A stretch of DNA of 64,000 nt. Origin: LZORAL124-50-18 sp051208045 (lineage in GTDB: Bacteria > Pseudomonadota > Gammaproteobacteria > Pseudomonadales > Oleiphilaceae). Of this stretch, positions 34,376-42,593 are shown one piece after another (the first letter of the stretch is position 1; each line of letters opens with the position of its first letter). The stretch is from assembly GCA_051208045.1 (NCBI GenBank), contig JBPJFY010000001.1, forward strand, positions 1,116,001 through 1,180,000. The letters are read 5' to 3'. The translations under genes were made by a program, and so were the position numbers. The notes under the pieces were generated by a model that saw only the letters and a program-made list of their open reading frames with translations, was not told where the DNA came from and did not search any database.

Positions 34376-34602
34376 TGTAGTTGAATAAAAGCAGAGTGAA
34401 AAACGGGCGTGAGCCGGTGGGTATCGCGTTAAGCATTCGCGGGTTGGCGAAATATATGAATATAACAAAATATTTTGATCCAGGCCTCATCCGTCGGTTT
34501 TTATGGTTTTTCAAAATATGAATAACATGATAGAATGCTTGCATAATGCACAATAGGACATAGCAGCCGACAGAGTTGCGGTCGATGGTGCAAAAACACT
34601 AA

Positions 34603-35124
34603 ATGAGCAACAACTCTAAAGTAACCATTCAACCACAGGTTTCAAACCAGGATAAAAGGAAAGTTTTTGTGACTGTCATGCTTCATCCGAATCGTGAAGA
34701 ACCTCAGCGCTTTCGGGTATGGGATCGAGAGCTGGGCGTTCAGGCATATTTCTCTTTCAAAAAATACGGTAAAGAGAAAGCCGAAAAGCTTGCCAACGAA
34801 ATGCAAAAAGATATTGATAAACGTAAGAAAGCGCGAAGGCTGCAAGAAGAGCTGGGAATCAATAAACTGTTTGATGTGGAAGGCAAGGTGAAGGGCTTAC
34901 GCCGCAAAGTGCGTAATCGGGATGGTCGAAAAACCTATGAATTTCTTTCCATTCAGGTGGTGGTTGCCCCCAAGACACAGCGAACAAAAGAAATCAGCCT
35001 GAATTGTCGAACCTTTGATGATGCTTGGGAAATGGCCAAAAAAACGCTGCTGGAGTTTCATAGCATTCAAAGCAATTTTGAGATTCAGCAAGGATTCAAG
35101 AACGCAAAACGCCATTACTGGTAA
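34603..35124 (+). CDS. Small protein resembling tandem AP2-like DNA-binding domains
   Basis: A 173-residue basic protein. The first half contains FRVWDRELGVQAYFSFKKYG followed by a lysine-rich helix (KEKAEKLANEMQKDIDKRKK). The second half repeats the pattern with VKGLRRKVRNRDGRKTYEF, strands and a helix (DDAWEMAKKTLLEFHSI). This strand-strand-strand-helix layout resembles AP2/ERF-type DNA-binding domains, here without an attached integrase or endonuclease. The function could be transcription regulation. A clear terminator follows. Confidence 0.6.
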   Translation: MSNNSKVTIQPQVSNQDKRKVFVTVMLHPNREEPQRFRVWDRELGVQAYFSFKKYGKEKAEKLANEMQKDIDKRKKARRLQEELGINKLFDVEGKVKGLRRKVRNRDGRKTYEFLSIQVVVAPKTQRTKEISLNCRTFDDAWEMAKKTLLEFHSIQSNFEIQQGFKNAKRHYW

Positions 35125-35152
35125 TTCTGTTCTTATCAAGTTCTTACATCCA

Positions 35153-35176
35153 AACCGCCCTTATGGCGGTTTTTTG
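35153..35176 (+). terminator. Rho-independent terminator after the AP2-like gene
   Basis: AACCGCC (35153-35159) pairs with GGCGGTT (35165-35171) around a 5-base loop and is followed by TTTTT. Confidence 0.85.
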
Positions 35177-35190
35177 GTTTCTTTTGCTTT

Positions 35191-35222
35191 GGCTTTTGCG
35201 TTGGCTTTTGCGTTGGCTTTGG
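35191..35222 (+). repeat. 12-bp tandem repeat
   Basis: GGCTTTTGCGTT occurs twice in tandem (35191-35202 and 35203-35214), followed by a partial third copy GGCTTTGG. It lies directly between the AP2-gene terminator and the TetR promoter repeats. Confidence 0.7.
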
Positions 35223-35235
35223 ATTCTGTGGCCGT

Positions 35236-35295
35236 GTTTTCGGTGACAGTACATCGTTTTCGGTGACAGATTATCGTTTTAGGTTATAGTAGGGG
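35236..35295 (+). repeat. Three 20-bp tandem repeats containing the TetR promoter
   Basis: Units start at 35236, 35256 and 35276. The first two read GTTTTCGGTGACAGNNNATC; the third is degenerate (GTTTTAGGTTATAGTAGGGG). The second unit supplies a -35 GTGACA (35263-35268), and 16 bases later the third supplies a -10 TATAGT (35285-35290). The spacing and position 25-85 bases before the TetR start suggest autoregulation. Confidence 0.6.
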
Positions 35296-35319
35296 CAAAT
35301 TTCTTCGGAAAAGTGAACG

Positions 35320-35937
35320 ATGACCGATAAACCCTATCATCATGGTGACCTCAAGGCCGCGTTGGTGACAGCAGCACGGCAGTTATTGAAGGACAAAGGG
35401 GCGGATGCGCTCTCGCTTCGAGCCATAGCAGCTGAGGTGGGCGTGTCGCACATGGCGCCTTACACGCATTTTAAAAATAAAAAGGATCTGATGCAGGCGG
35501 TTGCCGCGTCCGGATTTGATGAGTTGACCGAGCGTTTGCTTCGTGTACGTGAGCGTTACAGCAAACCTTGGGAGCTCGTACTGAACTACGGGGTGGAATA
35601 TGTTCAGTTTGCGATTGATAACCCGGAAGTGTATCGACTGATGCTCAGTCAGGTGGATATGGGGGGGCGCAGAAATCGTCCCGAAGTTAAGCCTGCCAAA
35701 ATTATCGTTTCTCCCCGATTGGAATCGAGTACCCAACGACCCTTTGAGCTGCTGCAAGCGGCGTTTGCACGTGAAGGTGTGGACCCGACGTTGGTCACCG
35801 CCAGAGCCGCGACGGCCTGGTCAATGGTACATGGTATGTCCGCACTGATCATCGATGGGCATTTGCAGATTCCTGAAGGGCTGACAGCAAAAGAGCTCTT
35901 CATCATGGCCGTATCACCGGCCATGATGAAAATATAA
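35320..35937 (+). CDS. TetR/AcrR-family regulator with a WHG domain
   Basis: A 205-residue regulator. The N-terminal HTH is LSLRAIAAEVGVSHMAPYTHFKNK (about residues 36-58 in all), and the C-terminal half matches the WHG/TetR_C_33 ligand-binding type (ending ARAATAWSMVHGMSALIIDG). The promoter holds 20-bp tandem repeats. It is convergent with the reductase/desaturase pair, which makes these the likeliest targets along with itself. The ligand is unknown. Confidence 0.88.
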   Translation: MTDKPYHHGDLKAALVTAARQLLKDKGADALSLRAIAAEVGVSHMAPYTHFKNKKDLMQAVAASGFDELTERLLRVRERYSKPWELVLNYGVEYVQFAIDNPEVYRLMLSQVDMGGRRNRPEVKPAKIIVSPRLESSTQRPFELLQAAFAREGVDPTLVTARAATAWSMVHGMSALIIDGHLQIPEGLTAKELFIMAVSPAMMKI

Positions 35938-35969
35938 CTGTCCCACGTGGGGGCAGGTGAGGGAACTGC

Positions 35970-37136
35970 TCAGATTTCTATCGTGATATCACTGGTCGGG
36001 AAGGCCACACAGGAGTGAATCCAGCCGAATTGCCTGTCTGACTTTCGTAACCGGCTTTCCGGAGGATTGAATACCGTTCCCGATACGAGCTTGATGCGGC
36101 ACAAACTGCACTCACCGGAGCGGCAGGCATTTTCTGCACCGTAACCGTTTCTTTCCAGGCTGTTAAGCAAAGGTTCGTTGGCCGGTGCTTCAAAACTGCC
36201 TTTTCCTGCCACGGTAATCTTCACCATCTGGTCCGGCGCGACCGCATCTGGCCAGTCCGCCAATTGATGAGGTTGTTTTGGTGGGCCGTTGGCCTCTACC
36301 TGAATTTTACCGGGTTTGACACCCATGGCGTGCAACAGGCTGGCGACATGGTTGTTAAAAGGTGTGGGGCCACAAATGAAATAGCGTTTGGTGTCAGGTT
36401 GATCAATCCACTGCGTGAGCATCTCCTGGGTCAGTCGCCCGGCGTGCCCCCGGTGGGCTTCCGTTGGTCGGGAAACAATTTCCGTCAGGGTGATACCGGG
36501 AGACGATTCTGTGAGATCACGCATCTCCTGCGCAAAAATTACATCATGCTCGAAGCTGTTGCTGTAAATAATGTGCAGTTTGACCGGAAGTTGTCGGTCA
36601 ATGATGTCCCGGGCAATGCTTCTGGCCGGTGCGATGCCGGACCCCCCGGCAAAGAACACCAAATCATCCCCGTGAAACAACGGATTGTAATGAAATGTCC
36701 CCATGGGGCCACTGGTTTCGAAGGCATCACCCACGTTGACACTATCCAACAGGAAGTGGCTGACAAATCCGCCTTCCGCCCGCTTGATGGTGAGGTCATA
36801 GAACTGCCGCTGTGAAGGGGAAGACGAAATGGCGTAAGGTCGCGCGCTCGATACCCCGTCAATGTTTACAAATACATTGATGTATTGCCCGGCCTGGAAG
36901 GGGGGCAGGTAACCTTCTTCCGATATGAGTCGCAGGGTGCGTGTGGAGGGTGTGTCTTCAATAATCTCTGAAACGATCAGCGTCAACCGCTTGGGGTGAA
37001 GCTGGTTGATGGTCGCGCGAACACGGCCTTTCTCATCCGAGTAGTCTTTTCCGGTGGCTTCCATTTGGGCTTTGATCTCTTCGGCTTCCACATAGCCCAC
37101 GACATTTCTCAATACGTTTTGATTGCTGTTAAGCAT
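35970..37136 (-). CDS. Ferredoxin-NAD(P) reductase-like protein with a C-terminal 2Fe-2S domain
   Basis: A 388-residue electron-transfer protein. A 55-residue N-terminal lead precedes an FAD domain (SARPYAISSSPSQ) and an NAD(P) domain (FFAGGSGIAPARSIARD, FICGPTPFNNHV). The C-terminal plant-type ferredoxin has CRSGECSLC plus a later Cys in WIHSCVAF. It would pass electrons from NAD(P)H to a partner enzyme, most likely the desaturase-like oxidoreductase whose gene overlaps it by 8 bases. The pair is translationally coupled. Confidence 0.88.
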   Translation of the reverse strand: MLNSNQNVLRNVVGYVEAEEIKAQMEATGKDYSDEKGRVRATINQLHPKRLTLIVSEIIEDTPSTRTLRLISEEGYLPPFQAGQYINVFVNIDGVSSARPYAISSSPSQRQFYDLTIKRAEGGFVSHFLLDSVNVGDAFETSGPMGTFHYNPLFHGDDLVFFAGGSGIAPARSIARDIIDRQLPVKLHIIYSNSFEHDVIFAQEMRDLTESSPGITLTEIVSRPTEAHRGHAGRLTQEMLTQWIDQPDTKRYFICGPTPFNNHVASLLHAMGVKPGKIQVEANGPPKQPHQLADWPDAVAPDQMVKITVAGKGSFEAPANEPLLNSLERNGYGAENACRSGECSLCRIKLVSGTVFNPPESRLRKSDRQFGWIHSCVAFPTSDITIEI

Positions 37137-38652
37137 AGGTCGCCTCCGTTTTCCGGGTTGTTAACTTTTTCAGAATACTTTTTGCTGTTGCTGCCCCGGC
37201 CATATAGGTTGGCTGAAAACCACCCTGTGCGGTCCAGCTGCCAGCACAGTACAGCCCTGTTATGCCTTTAAGAGGATCTCTAAACAGGTGACTATCCTGG
37301 ATGTGTTGTTTGAAGCCGTAAATAGCGCCATCGGGTGTGTTGAGGTAGCGCATCATCGTGCGAGGCGTCGCCACTTCAGCCACTTCAATATGCTCGCGGA
37401 TGTTGGGATAGGCTTTCTCGATCAGTTTGATTAATTCGTCGCCATACGCGTACTTGGTGGCGGCGTAGTCTTCCGACGCGACATCATCCCAGGCTTCTCC
37501 GTATTGCAGGGCGACCAGCGTCATCACGGACTTGCCTTCGGGGGCGAGCTTTTCGTCCACAAAATTGTAGCAGGTCACCATACCCCAGTCCGGCGGAGCC
37601 ATGGTGTACATTTTCGCTTCATCAATGTCTTTGTTGTTTTCCGTGATCACGAACGTGGACGCGCTGGAAATGCCCAATTCTTGCGGGGGACAATCCAGCC
37701 CCAGATAGAGGCACACGGCGGAGACGCCTTTTCTGCGCGATTTAAAGTCCTGCAATACGGGGTCGGGTACGGCGGTGTCCAGCATTTCATGATAGGTGAG
37801 CAGCGGACTGGCGTTGGAAACGACGTAGTCGCACAGCACACGTTCGCCGGTCTCGAGTTGCACCCCGATGACCCGGTTATTCTCGGTCAGTATCTTCTCG
37901 GCGGCACAGTTGAATCGAACTTCGCCGCCCGCCGTTTCAAAGGCGTCAATAAACGCACTCGACAAGGCTTGTGAGCCACCTTTAAAGTGCCAGGGTTTGA
38001 AGGTGCAATACGTGAACATCATGCCAATGAACTCGGCAAATGCCAGCTCACTGGTGGGAATGCCCACATAACTCCAGTAGGGCGTGATGGCGTTGATTAA
38101 GTTCGTATCAGTAAAAAACGCATTGAGCACATCATCCGTCGACCGCAAACCATGTGCCTTGAAGTTCGGGCACTGCTTGTCCAGTAGCGCGGGGTCATTG
38201 GTTTTGCGTACCATGGGAAGCATCATGTAATACTCCATGGCCACTTTACTGCCCAGATCAAAGAAACGTTCGATGTTGTCGCTTTCTGCGGGAAAGTGCG
38301 TTTTTAACGTGGTTTGAATACCTTTCCAGCTGGCGGGCAACGTAATGTCCAGCTGGCCTGGGACAATCAGGCGGTAAAGCTCCTGCTCCTGCACCAGCTC
38401 GACTTTATCCAGTACACCCAGTTCCTTGAACATTTTTCGCATCAAAAATGGTCGGTCTTCCGTACCGACGCCGCTGAGTTGATGCAGCGCGACTTCAAAT
38501 TCGAACTCGCCCCGCACAAAGGAGGTGGCACACCCGCCGGGAATGTTGTGCCGTTCCAGCAGTAATGTTTTGCAGCCATTTTGCTGCAGAGTGGTGGCTG
38601 CCGTGAGGCCGCCGTTTCCTGCGCCGATGACAACGGCATCGTACTGATTCAT
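37129..38652 (-). CDS. CrtI/retinol-saturase-like FAD oxidoreductase
   Basis: A 507-residue flavoprotein of the phytoene desaturase/carotenoid isomerase superfamily. The FAD motif VVIGAGNGGLTAATTLQQNG is at the N-terminus and the C-terminal conserved end is LYCAGSWTAQGGFQPTYMAG. The substrate could be a polyene, sterol or unsaturated lipid. No other carotenoid gene is nearby, so carotenoid synthesis should not be assumed. The gene shares 8 bases with the reductase and is preceded by a dyad and 12-bp direct repeats. Confidence 0.85.
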   Translation of the reverse strand: MNQYDAVVIGAGNGGLTAATTLQQNGCKTLLLERHNIPGGCATSFVRGEFEFEVALHQLSGVGTEDRPFLMRKMFKELGVLDKVELVQEQELYRLIVPGQLDITLPASWKGIQTTLKTHFPAESDNIERFFDLGSKVAMEYYMMLPMVRKTNDPALLDKQCPNFKAHGLRSTDDVLNAFFTDTNLINAITPYWSYVGIPTSELAFAEFIGMMFTYCTFKPWHFKGGSQALSSAFIDAFETAGGEVRFNCAAEKILTENNRVIGVQLETGERVLCDYVVSNASPLLTYHEMLDTAVPDPVLQDFKSRRKGVSAVCLYLGLDCPPQELGISSASTFVITENNKDIDEAKMYTMAPPDWGMVTCYNFVDEKLAPEGKSVMTLVALQYGEAWDDVASEDYAATKYAYGDELIKLIEKAYPNIREHIEVAEVATPRTMMRYLNTPDGAIYGFKQHIQDSHLFRDPLKGITGLYCAGSWTAQGGFQPTYMAGAATAKSILKKLTTRKTEATYA

Positions 38653-38673
38653 ATCCGTCTCCGAGAAAAAATG

Positions 38674-38768
38674 GATTGTGCCACAATCTATACAATGTAA
38701 TTATCAAGTCAAAAAATGATCAAAAATGCGGCATCGGGAGATGCTATCGTACAAAATATACAATGTAA
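38674..38768 (-). promoter_or_regulatory. Operator-like repeats between the desaturase and MFS genes
   Basis: GATTGT (38674-38679) and ACAATC (38683-38688) form a 6-bp dyad. TATACAATGTAA occurs exactly twice, at 38689-38700 and 38757-38768. The 213-base divergent spacer thus has repeated 12-mers 68 bases apart that could bind a regulator such as the nearby TetR protein. Confidence 0.45.
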
Positions 38769-38865
38769 AGATGTGGCGTGTGCACTTGTCGTACTTTTCG
38801 GTAATTTTATCTTTCAAAAATTTCGGTATGCTGTGGACCCGTGAACGAATTTGAGAGGGCATTCC

Positions 38866-40065
38866 ATGGAGCAAGGCAGGCAATTCGAAAAGCTGCGGGT
38901 GTTGTCATCCGGTATCTTCGGCTTGATCCTCATGCTCGGCATTGCTCGCTTTGCCTACACCCCCTTGCTCCCGCTGATGTTGGATCAAACTGCGATGTCG
39001 CTGTCCCAGGGAGGTTGGCTCGCCAGCGTCAACTATATGGGCTATTTGTCCGGCGTGCTGATTGCAGCAGGTATTCGGGATCTGAGACTCAAAGATATGC
39101 TTTATCGGTGGGGGCTGTTGGTTGCAATTGTCAGCACCTTTGGGATGGCTGTGACGGAATCTGCCTGGTTGTGGGCGGCGATGCGCTATTTGGCCGGACT
39201 GTCCAGTGCGGCAGGCTTGATGCTGGGGACCGGGTTGATCATGAACTGGTTAATCCGACACCAACACCGCCCGGAGCTGGGGATACACTTCTCAGGGATT
39301 GGACTGGGAATTGTCTTTTGTGCCGGATTGGTCGGGTTGCTTTCATCCCACCTGTCGGTCGAGGAGCAGTGGGTTGTCTTTGGTGTTCTGGGTGTACTCT
39401 GTGCCTGGCCTGCGTGGCGGTGGTTGCCTCGACTTGGGCAGGGTACACATACGGTCACCGGACAGCTGCTGGCGGAACATCGCCCATCCTCCGCGTTTTT
39501 GTTGGTTTTCATGTTGGCATATCTGTGTGCCGGCGTTGGGTATGTCATCAGTGCAACCTTCATCGTTGAGATTATCAAGCATCAGTCGGGAGCGGCTGAA
39601 CATGGATTACTGGCATTTGGGGTGCTGGGTATTTTTGCCGCGCCAGCCTGTATCCTCTGGGACCTGATTGCACGAAAGACCGGCTACTTGAATGCACTTT
39701 TTCTTGCCTTTTGTATTCACACGTTGAGCATGGTGATTCCGTTGCTGGCACAAACATTAGTGGCCGCCTATGTGAGTGCAGCGCTCTATGGGGCGACCTT
39801 TATAGGCATTGTCAGTCTGGTGTTGACCGTTGCCGGGTTGTTTTATCCTGCCCGGCCCGCCAATATGATGAGCAAAATGACGATCAGTTATGGTCTGGCC
39901 CAGATCCTGGCGCCCGCGGTGGCGGCCGTACTTTCAACTCCGGACGCAGGCTATCGCAGCGGATTAGTCTTGGCAGCCGTTTTTATGGTCATCGGATGTG
40001 TGTTAATGGCGATACTCATTCTGCAGGCACGTCGCGATACCGAAATACTCGCAGTACTTCAGTGA
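38866..40065 (+). CDS. YbfB/YjiJ-family MFS transporter
   Basis: A 399-residue membrane carrier with about twelve hydrophobic segments and the YbfB/YjiJ family start (GIFGLILMLGIARFAYTPLL). Conserved elements include SLSQGGWLASVNYMGYLSG near residue 50. The substrate is unknown. The ATG at 38866 has GAGAGG upstream. The tautomerase gene follows after 17 bases, so the two probably work together, for example in uptake and use of an aromatic or enol-forming compound. Confidence 0.88.
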   Translation: MEQGRQFEKLRVLSSGIFGLILMLGIARFAYTPLLPLMLDQTAMSLSQGGWLASVNYMGYLSGVLIAAGIRDLRLKDMLYRWGLLVAIVSTFGMAVTESAWLWAAMRYLAGLSSAAGLMLGTGLIMNWLIRHQHRPELGIHFSGIGLGIVFCAGLVGLLSSHLSVEEQWVVFGVLGVLCAWPAWRWLPRLGQGTHTVTGQLLAEHRPSSAFLLVFMLAYLCAGVGYVISATFIVEIIKHQSGAAEHGLLAFGVLGIFAAPACILWDLIARKTGYLNALFLAFCIHTLSMVIPLLAQTLVAAYVSAALYGATFIGIVSLVLTVAGLFYPARPANMMSKMTISYGLAQILAPAVAAVLSTPDAGYRSGLVLAAVFMVIGCVLMAILILQARRDTEILAVLQ

Positions 40066-40082
40066 CAATTAAGGAGAAAGGA

Positions 40083-40289
40083 ATGCCCTATGTAAACATC
40101 AAAATTACCAACGAAGGCGCAACGAAAGCCCAAAAAGCCGAGTTGATTCAAGGCGTCACGGAGCTGTTGCAACGCGTACTGAATAAAAATCCTGCGACGA
40201 CGGTCGTGGTTATCGATGAAGTGGATACGGACAATTGGGGGATTGGTGGGGAGGTCGTTACCGCATTGCGCGCGAAGGCGAAGGAATAG
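40083..40289 (+). CDS. 4-Oxalocrotonate tautomerase-family protein
   Basis: A 68-residue protein of the 4-oxalocrotonate tautomerase/macrophage inhibitory factor group. The start MPYVNIKIT exposes Pro-1 after Met removal, the catalytic base of the family, and the VVVIDEVDTDNWGIGGE segment holds the second conserved patch. AAGGAG precedes the ATG. It forms a unit with the MFS carrier. The physiological substrate is unknown. Confidence 0.9.
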   Translation: MPYVNIKITNEGATKAQKAELIQGVTELLQRVLNKNPATTVVVIDEVDTDNWGIGGEVVTALRAKAKE

Positions 40290-40418
40290 ATAAATTAATT
40301 GGAATTATTGATGATGATAAAATAAAGCTATCATGATCATGTTCAGAACTGAATAGACGGATTGCACCAGTGCGCAGTACTGTATCCCACATTAATCAGA
40401 CATTTGTGGGAGAACAGT

Positions 40419-41861
40419 ATGAAAAAGATGAACGTCGACGTGGCCATCATCGGTGCGGGCACTGCAGGTATGGGAGCTTATCGGGCGGTGCGGGAAGTGA
40501 CTTCCAGCGTTGTCATGATCGAGGGTGGGGCATACGGCACCACCTGCGCAAGAGTGGGCTGTATGCCAAGCAAACTGTTGATTGCCGCAGCAGAGGCCGC
40601 CCATCATGCCAGGCACACGGATCAATTTGGCGTGCAAGTGGACAATGTGCGGGTGGATGGTGCTGCCGTCATGGAACGAGTACGCCGTGAGCGGGATCGC
40701 TTTGTTGGGTTTGTACTGGAGTCTGTGGCGGATTTTGATGAGTCCCACAAAATCTCCGGTTATGCGCGGTTTCTGGATGATCATCGGTTAATGATCGATG
40801 ATCATACGGAAATCACTGCGCAGCGCATCGTGATCGCGACGGGTTCACGTCCTGTGTACCCGGACTTTCTCAATGAAGCCGGCGATCGCCTGCTTATTAA
40901 TGATTCCATTTTTGAGTTGGAGGCGTTACCGGAATCCGTTGTTGTTTTTGGTCCGGGGGTGATCGGACTGGAGTTGGGGCAAGCCCTGAGTCGGCTGGGC
41001 GTGCGAGTGAAAATGTTCGGCAAGAGTGGCTCTCTGGCGACGTTGCAGGATGAAGAAATTCGTCGCTACGCTGATGACACCTTTAACGAAGAATTTTACC
41101 TGGATACCGACGCGCAAGTGAACCGGGTGTTGCGTGCGGGTGATCAGGTCACCATTGACTACGTTACCAAGCAAGGCGAGCCCGTCTCAGAAAGTTTTGA
41201 CTACCTCCTGGCGGCCACCGGTCGTCGCCCGAATGTGGACACATTAGGGTTGGAGAACACGTCTCTTCAGTTGGACGAACGGGGTGTTCCAGTCTTTGAT
41301 CATTACAGCCTGCAGGCAGTCCCCGGACATATCTTTATCGCAGGTGATGCCAATAACGATCTTACGTTGCTGCATGAAGCCGCGGATGAAGGAAAGATCG
41401 CGGGCAGTAATGCCGCCCGTTATCCGGATGTGCGTGCTGGACTGCGTCGGGCTCCAATGGGCGTGGTGTTTACCGAGCCTCAAATGGCCAGCGTTGGCCT
41501 CAACCTCAGGCAGATCGAGACGCGTTACCGAGGCTGTTTTGCCACCGGCCGCGTGAGTTTTGAAGGGCAGGGGCGCAGTCGTGTGATGGGGAAAAACAAA
41601 GGTATTCTGAAAGTGTATGCCGAACACGGCTCCGGCCTGTTCCTGGGGGCAGAGATGTTTGGTCCTGCAGCGGAGCATATGGCTCACTTGCTTGCGTGGG
41701 CGGTACAAAAGCGTATGACGGTGAGTGAGATGCTGGATATGCCATTCTATCATCCCGTCATCGAGGAAGGCCTCCGGACGGCGTTGCGGGAGTTAAATGC
41801 GCAGTTGCACCTCGGCCCGGAGGTGGTGGAGCATTGTCTCGATTGTGGGCCCGGCGCATAG
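40419..41861 (+). CDS. Dihydrolipoamide-dehydrogenase-like pyridine nucleotide-disulfide oxidoreductase
   Basis: A 480-residue flavoprotein. FAD motif VAIIGAGTAGMGA at the N-terminus; redox-active pair Cys43/Cys48 in TTCARVGCMPSK; NAD motif VVVFGPGVIGLELGQALSRLG; and the C-terminal FYHPVIEEGLRTALREL carries the His-Glu pair expected at the dimer active site. It stands alone, without E1/E2 lipoyl-enzyme genes, so reduction of a different disulfide, quinone or mercury-type substrate is possible. The ATG at 40419 follows GGGAGA. Confidence 0.85.
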   Translation: MKKMNVDVAIIGAGTAGMGAYRAVREVTSSVVMIEGGAYGTTCARVGCMPSKLLIAAAEAAHHARHTDQFGVQVDNVRVDGAAVMERVRRERDRFVGFVLESVADFDESHKISGYARFLDDHRLMIDDHTEITAQRIVIATGSRPVYPDFLNEAGDRLLINDSIFELEALPESVVVFGPGVIGLELGQALSRLGVRVKMFGKSGSLATLQDEEIRRYADDTFNEEFYLDTDAQVNRVLRAGDQVTIDYVTKQGEPVSESFDYLLAATGRRPNVDTLGLENTSLQLDERGVPVFDHYSLQAVPGHIFIAGDANNDLTLLHEAADEGKIAGSNAARYPDVRAGLRRAPMGVVFTEPQMASVGLNLRQIETRYRGCFATGRVSFEGQGRSRVMGKNKGILKVYAEHGSGLFLGAEMFGPAAEHMAHLLAWAVQKRMTVSEMLDMPFYHPVIEEGLRTALRELNAQLHLGPEVVEHCLDCGPGA

Positions 41862-41891
41862 CGGGGCTGATACGCCGGGTAGCCGCTCGCG

Positions 41892-42203
41892 CTAATCGTT
41901 TCGATCCTGAGCGTCATGCTTTTGCGTGTAGATCGCAGCACTGGCGGCATCCTGGCGGTGTTCAATGAGGGCTTTTTCCTTTCGGGTGTAGTTCCCGTCG
42001 GATTTGAACCGACGCTCTGTTCGCGCGATGGCGCGTTGTTGCTGGATAAGCTTGCTGGCTTCTCGCTGAGTTAGCTCCCCGCTGTCGATACCCTGGGCAA
42101 TTCTTTCGGCCTGTTGTTCCTGCCGATTGTCGGCGCGTGTGGCATGTGAGGGGAGGCTGAGGAGCAGGCAGGAGAGTACGGTACAAATGAGGGAAAGTTT
42201 CAT
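41892..42203 (-). CDS. Small exported helical protein
   Basis: A 103-residue protein with a signal peptide (LICTVLSCLLLSLPSHA) and a charged helical mature part with RIAQGIDSGELTQREASKLI and IARTERRFKSDGNYTRKEKA. The 'sGeLT..E..rl...q..I......f.sDG..t..Er..l' spacing looks like degenerate repeated helix units seen in small periplasmic proteins of unknown function. It is convergent with the flavoprotein gene, with 30 bases between. Confidence 0.75.
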   Translation of the reverse strand: MKLSLICTVLSCLLLSLPSHATRADNRQEQQAERIAQGIDSGELTQREASKLIQQQRAIARTERRFKSDGNYTRKEKALIEHRQDAASAAIYTQKHDAQDRND

Positions 42204-42593
42204 GGTCAGTTCCTTTTAAATTGAAAACATTTCTCTCTGTAACGAATTAAGCGCGCATTGGTTGACACTAACCCCCGAAATTTTTACACCGAGGCTTTGG
42301 GGCGTGTGTTCTCACCGATATCCTTGCGAGGCCACGTCCTTGCCCCCCCCCCACAGCAAATAGCGTGAATTAAAGTTCATACTAATATACTAGCGTGAAA
42401 CCCCGGGAAAGAAATAGCCATATCTGCCATTTCTGTTGATTCAAATTGCCAGGGTGGGCAGGATGAAAAACAGCGGGGCAAGGGAGTGGCCACATCCGGC
42501 GGTCACGGCTACACTCTAACTAACGATTGTTAAACCCAATCACCATCAAACCTGATTGTTCTCAAAGGAAATCGCTGTCGGCTTGGCTCTGCT
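42204..42593. other. Intergenic region before the hybrid kinase
   Basis: About 390 bases with no gene seen. It contains a 10-base C run (42343-42352), and TAGCGTGAA appears twice (about 42361 and 42391). The promoter of the hybrid kinase must lie here but no confident -35/-10 was found. Confidence 0.5.

Noticed and set aside
35191..35295. CRISPR array
   Set aside because: The 20-bp units are directly tandem with no spacers and vary in sequence; no cas genes are present.
37129..38652. Carotenoid biosynthesis gene crtI
   Set aside because: No crtB, crtE or other carotenoid genes are near; only the superfamily can be supported.
42343..42352. Ten-base C run as a phase-variation tract
   Set aside because: It lies far from any start codon or promoter that I can identify, so slippage would have no evident effect. 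Also a possible assembly-sensitive spot.
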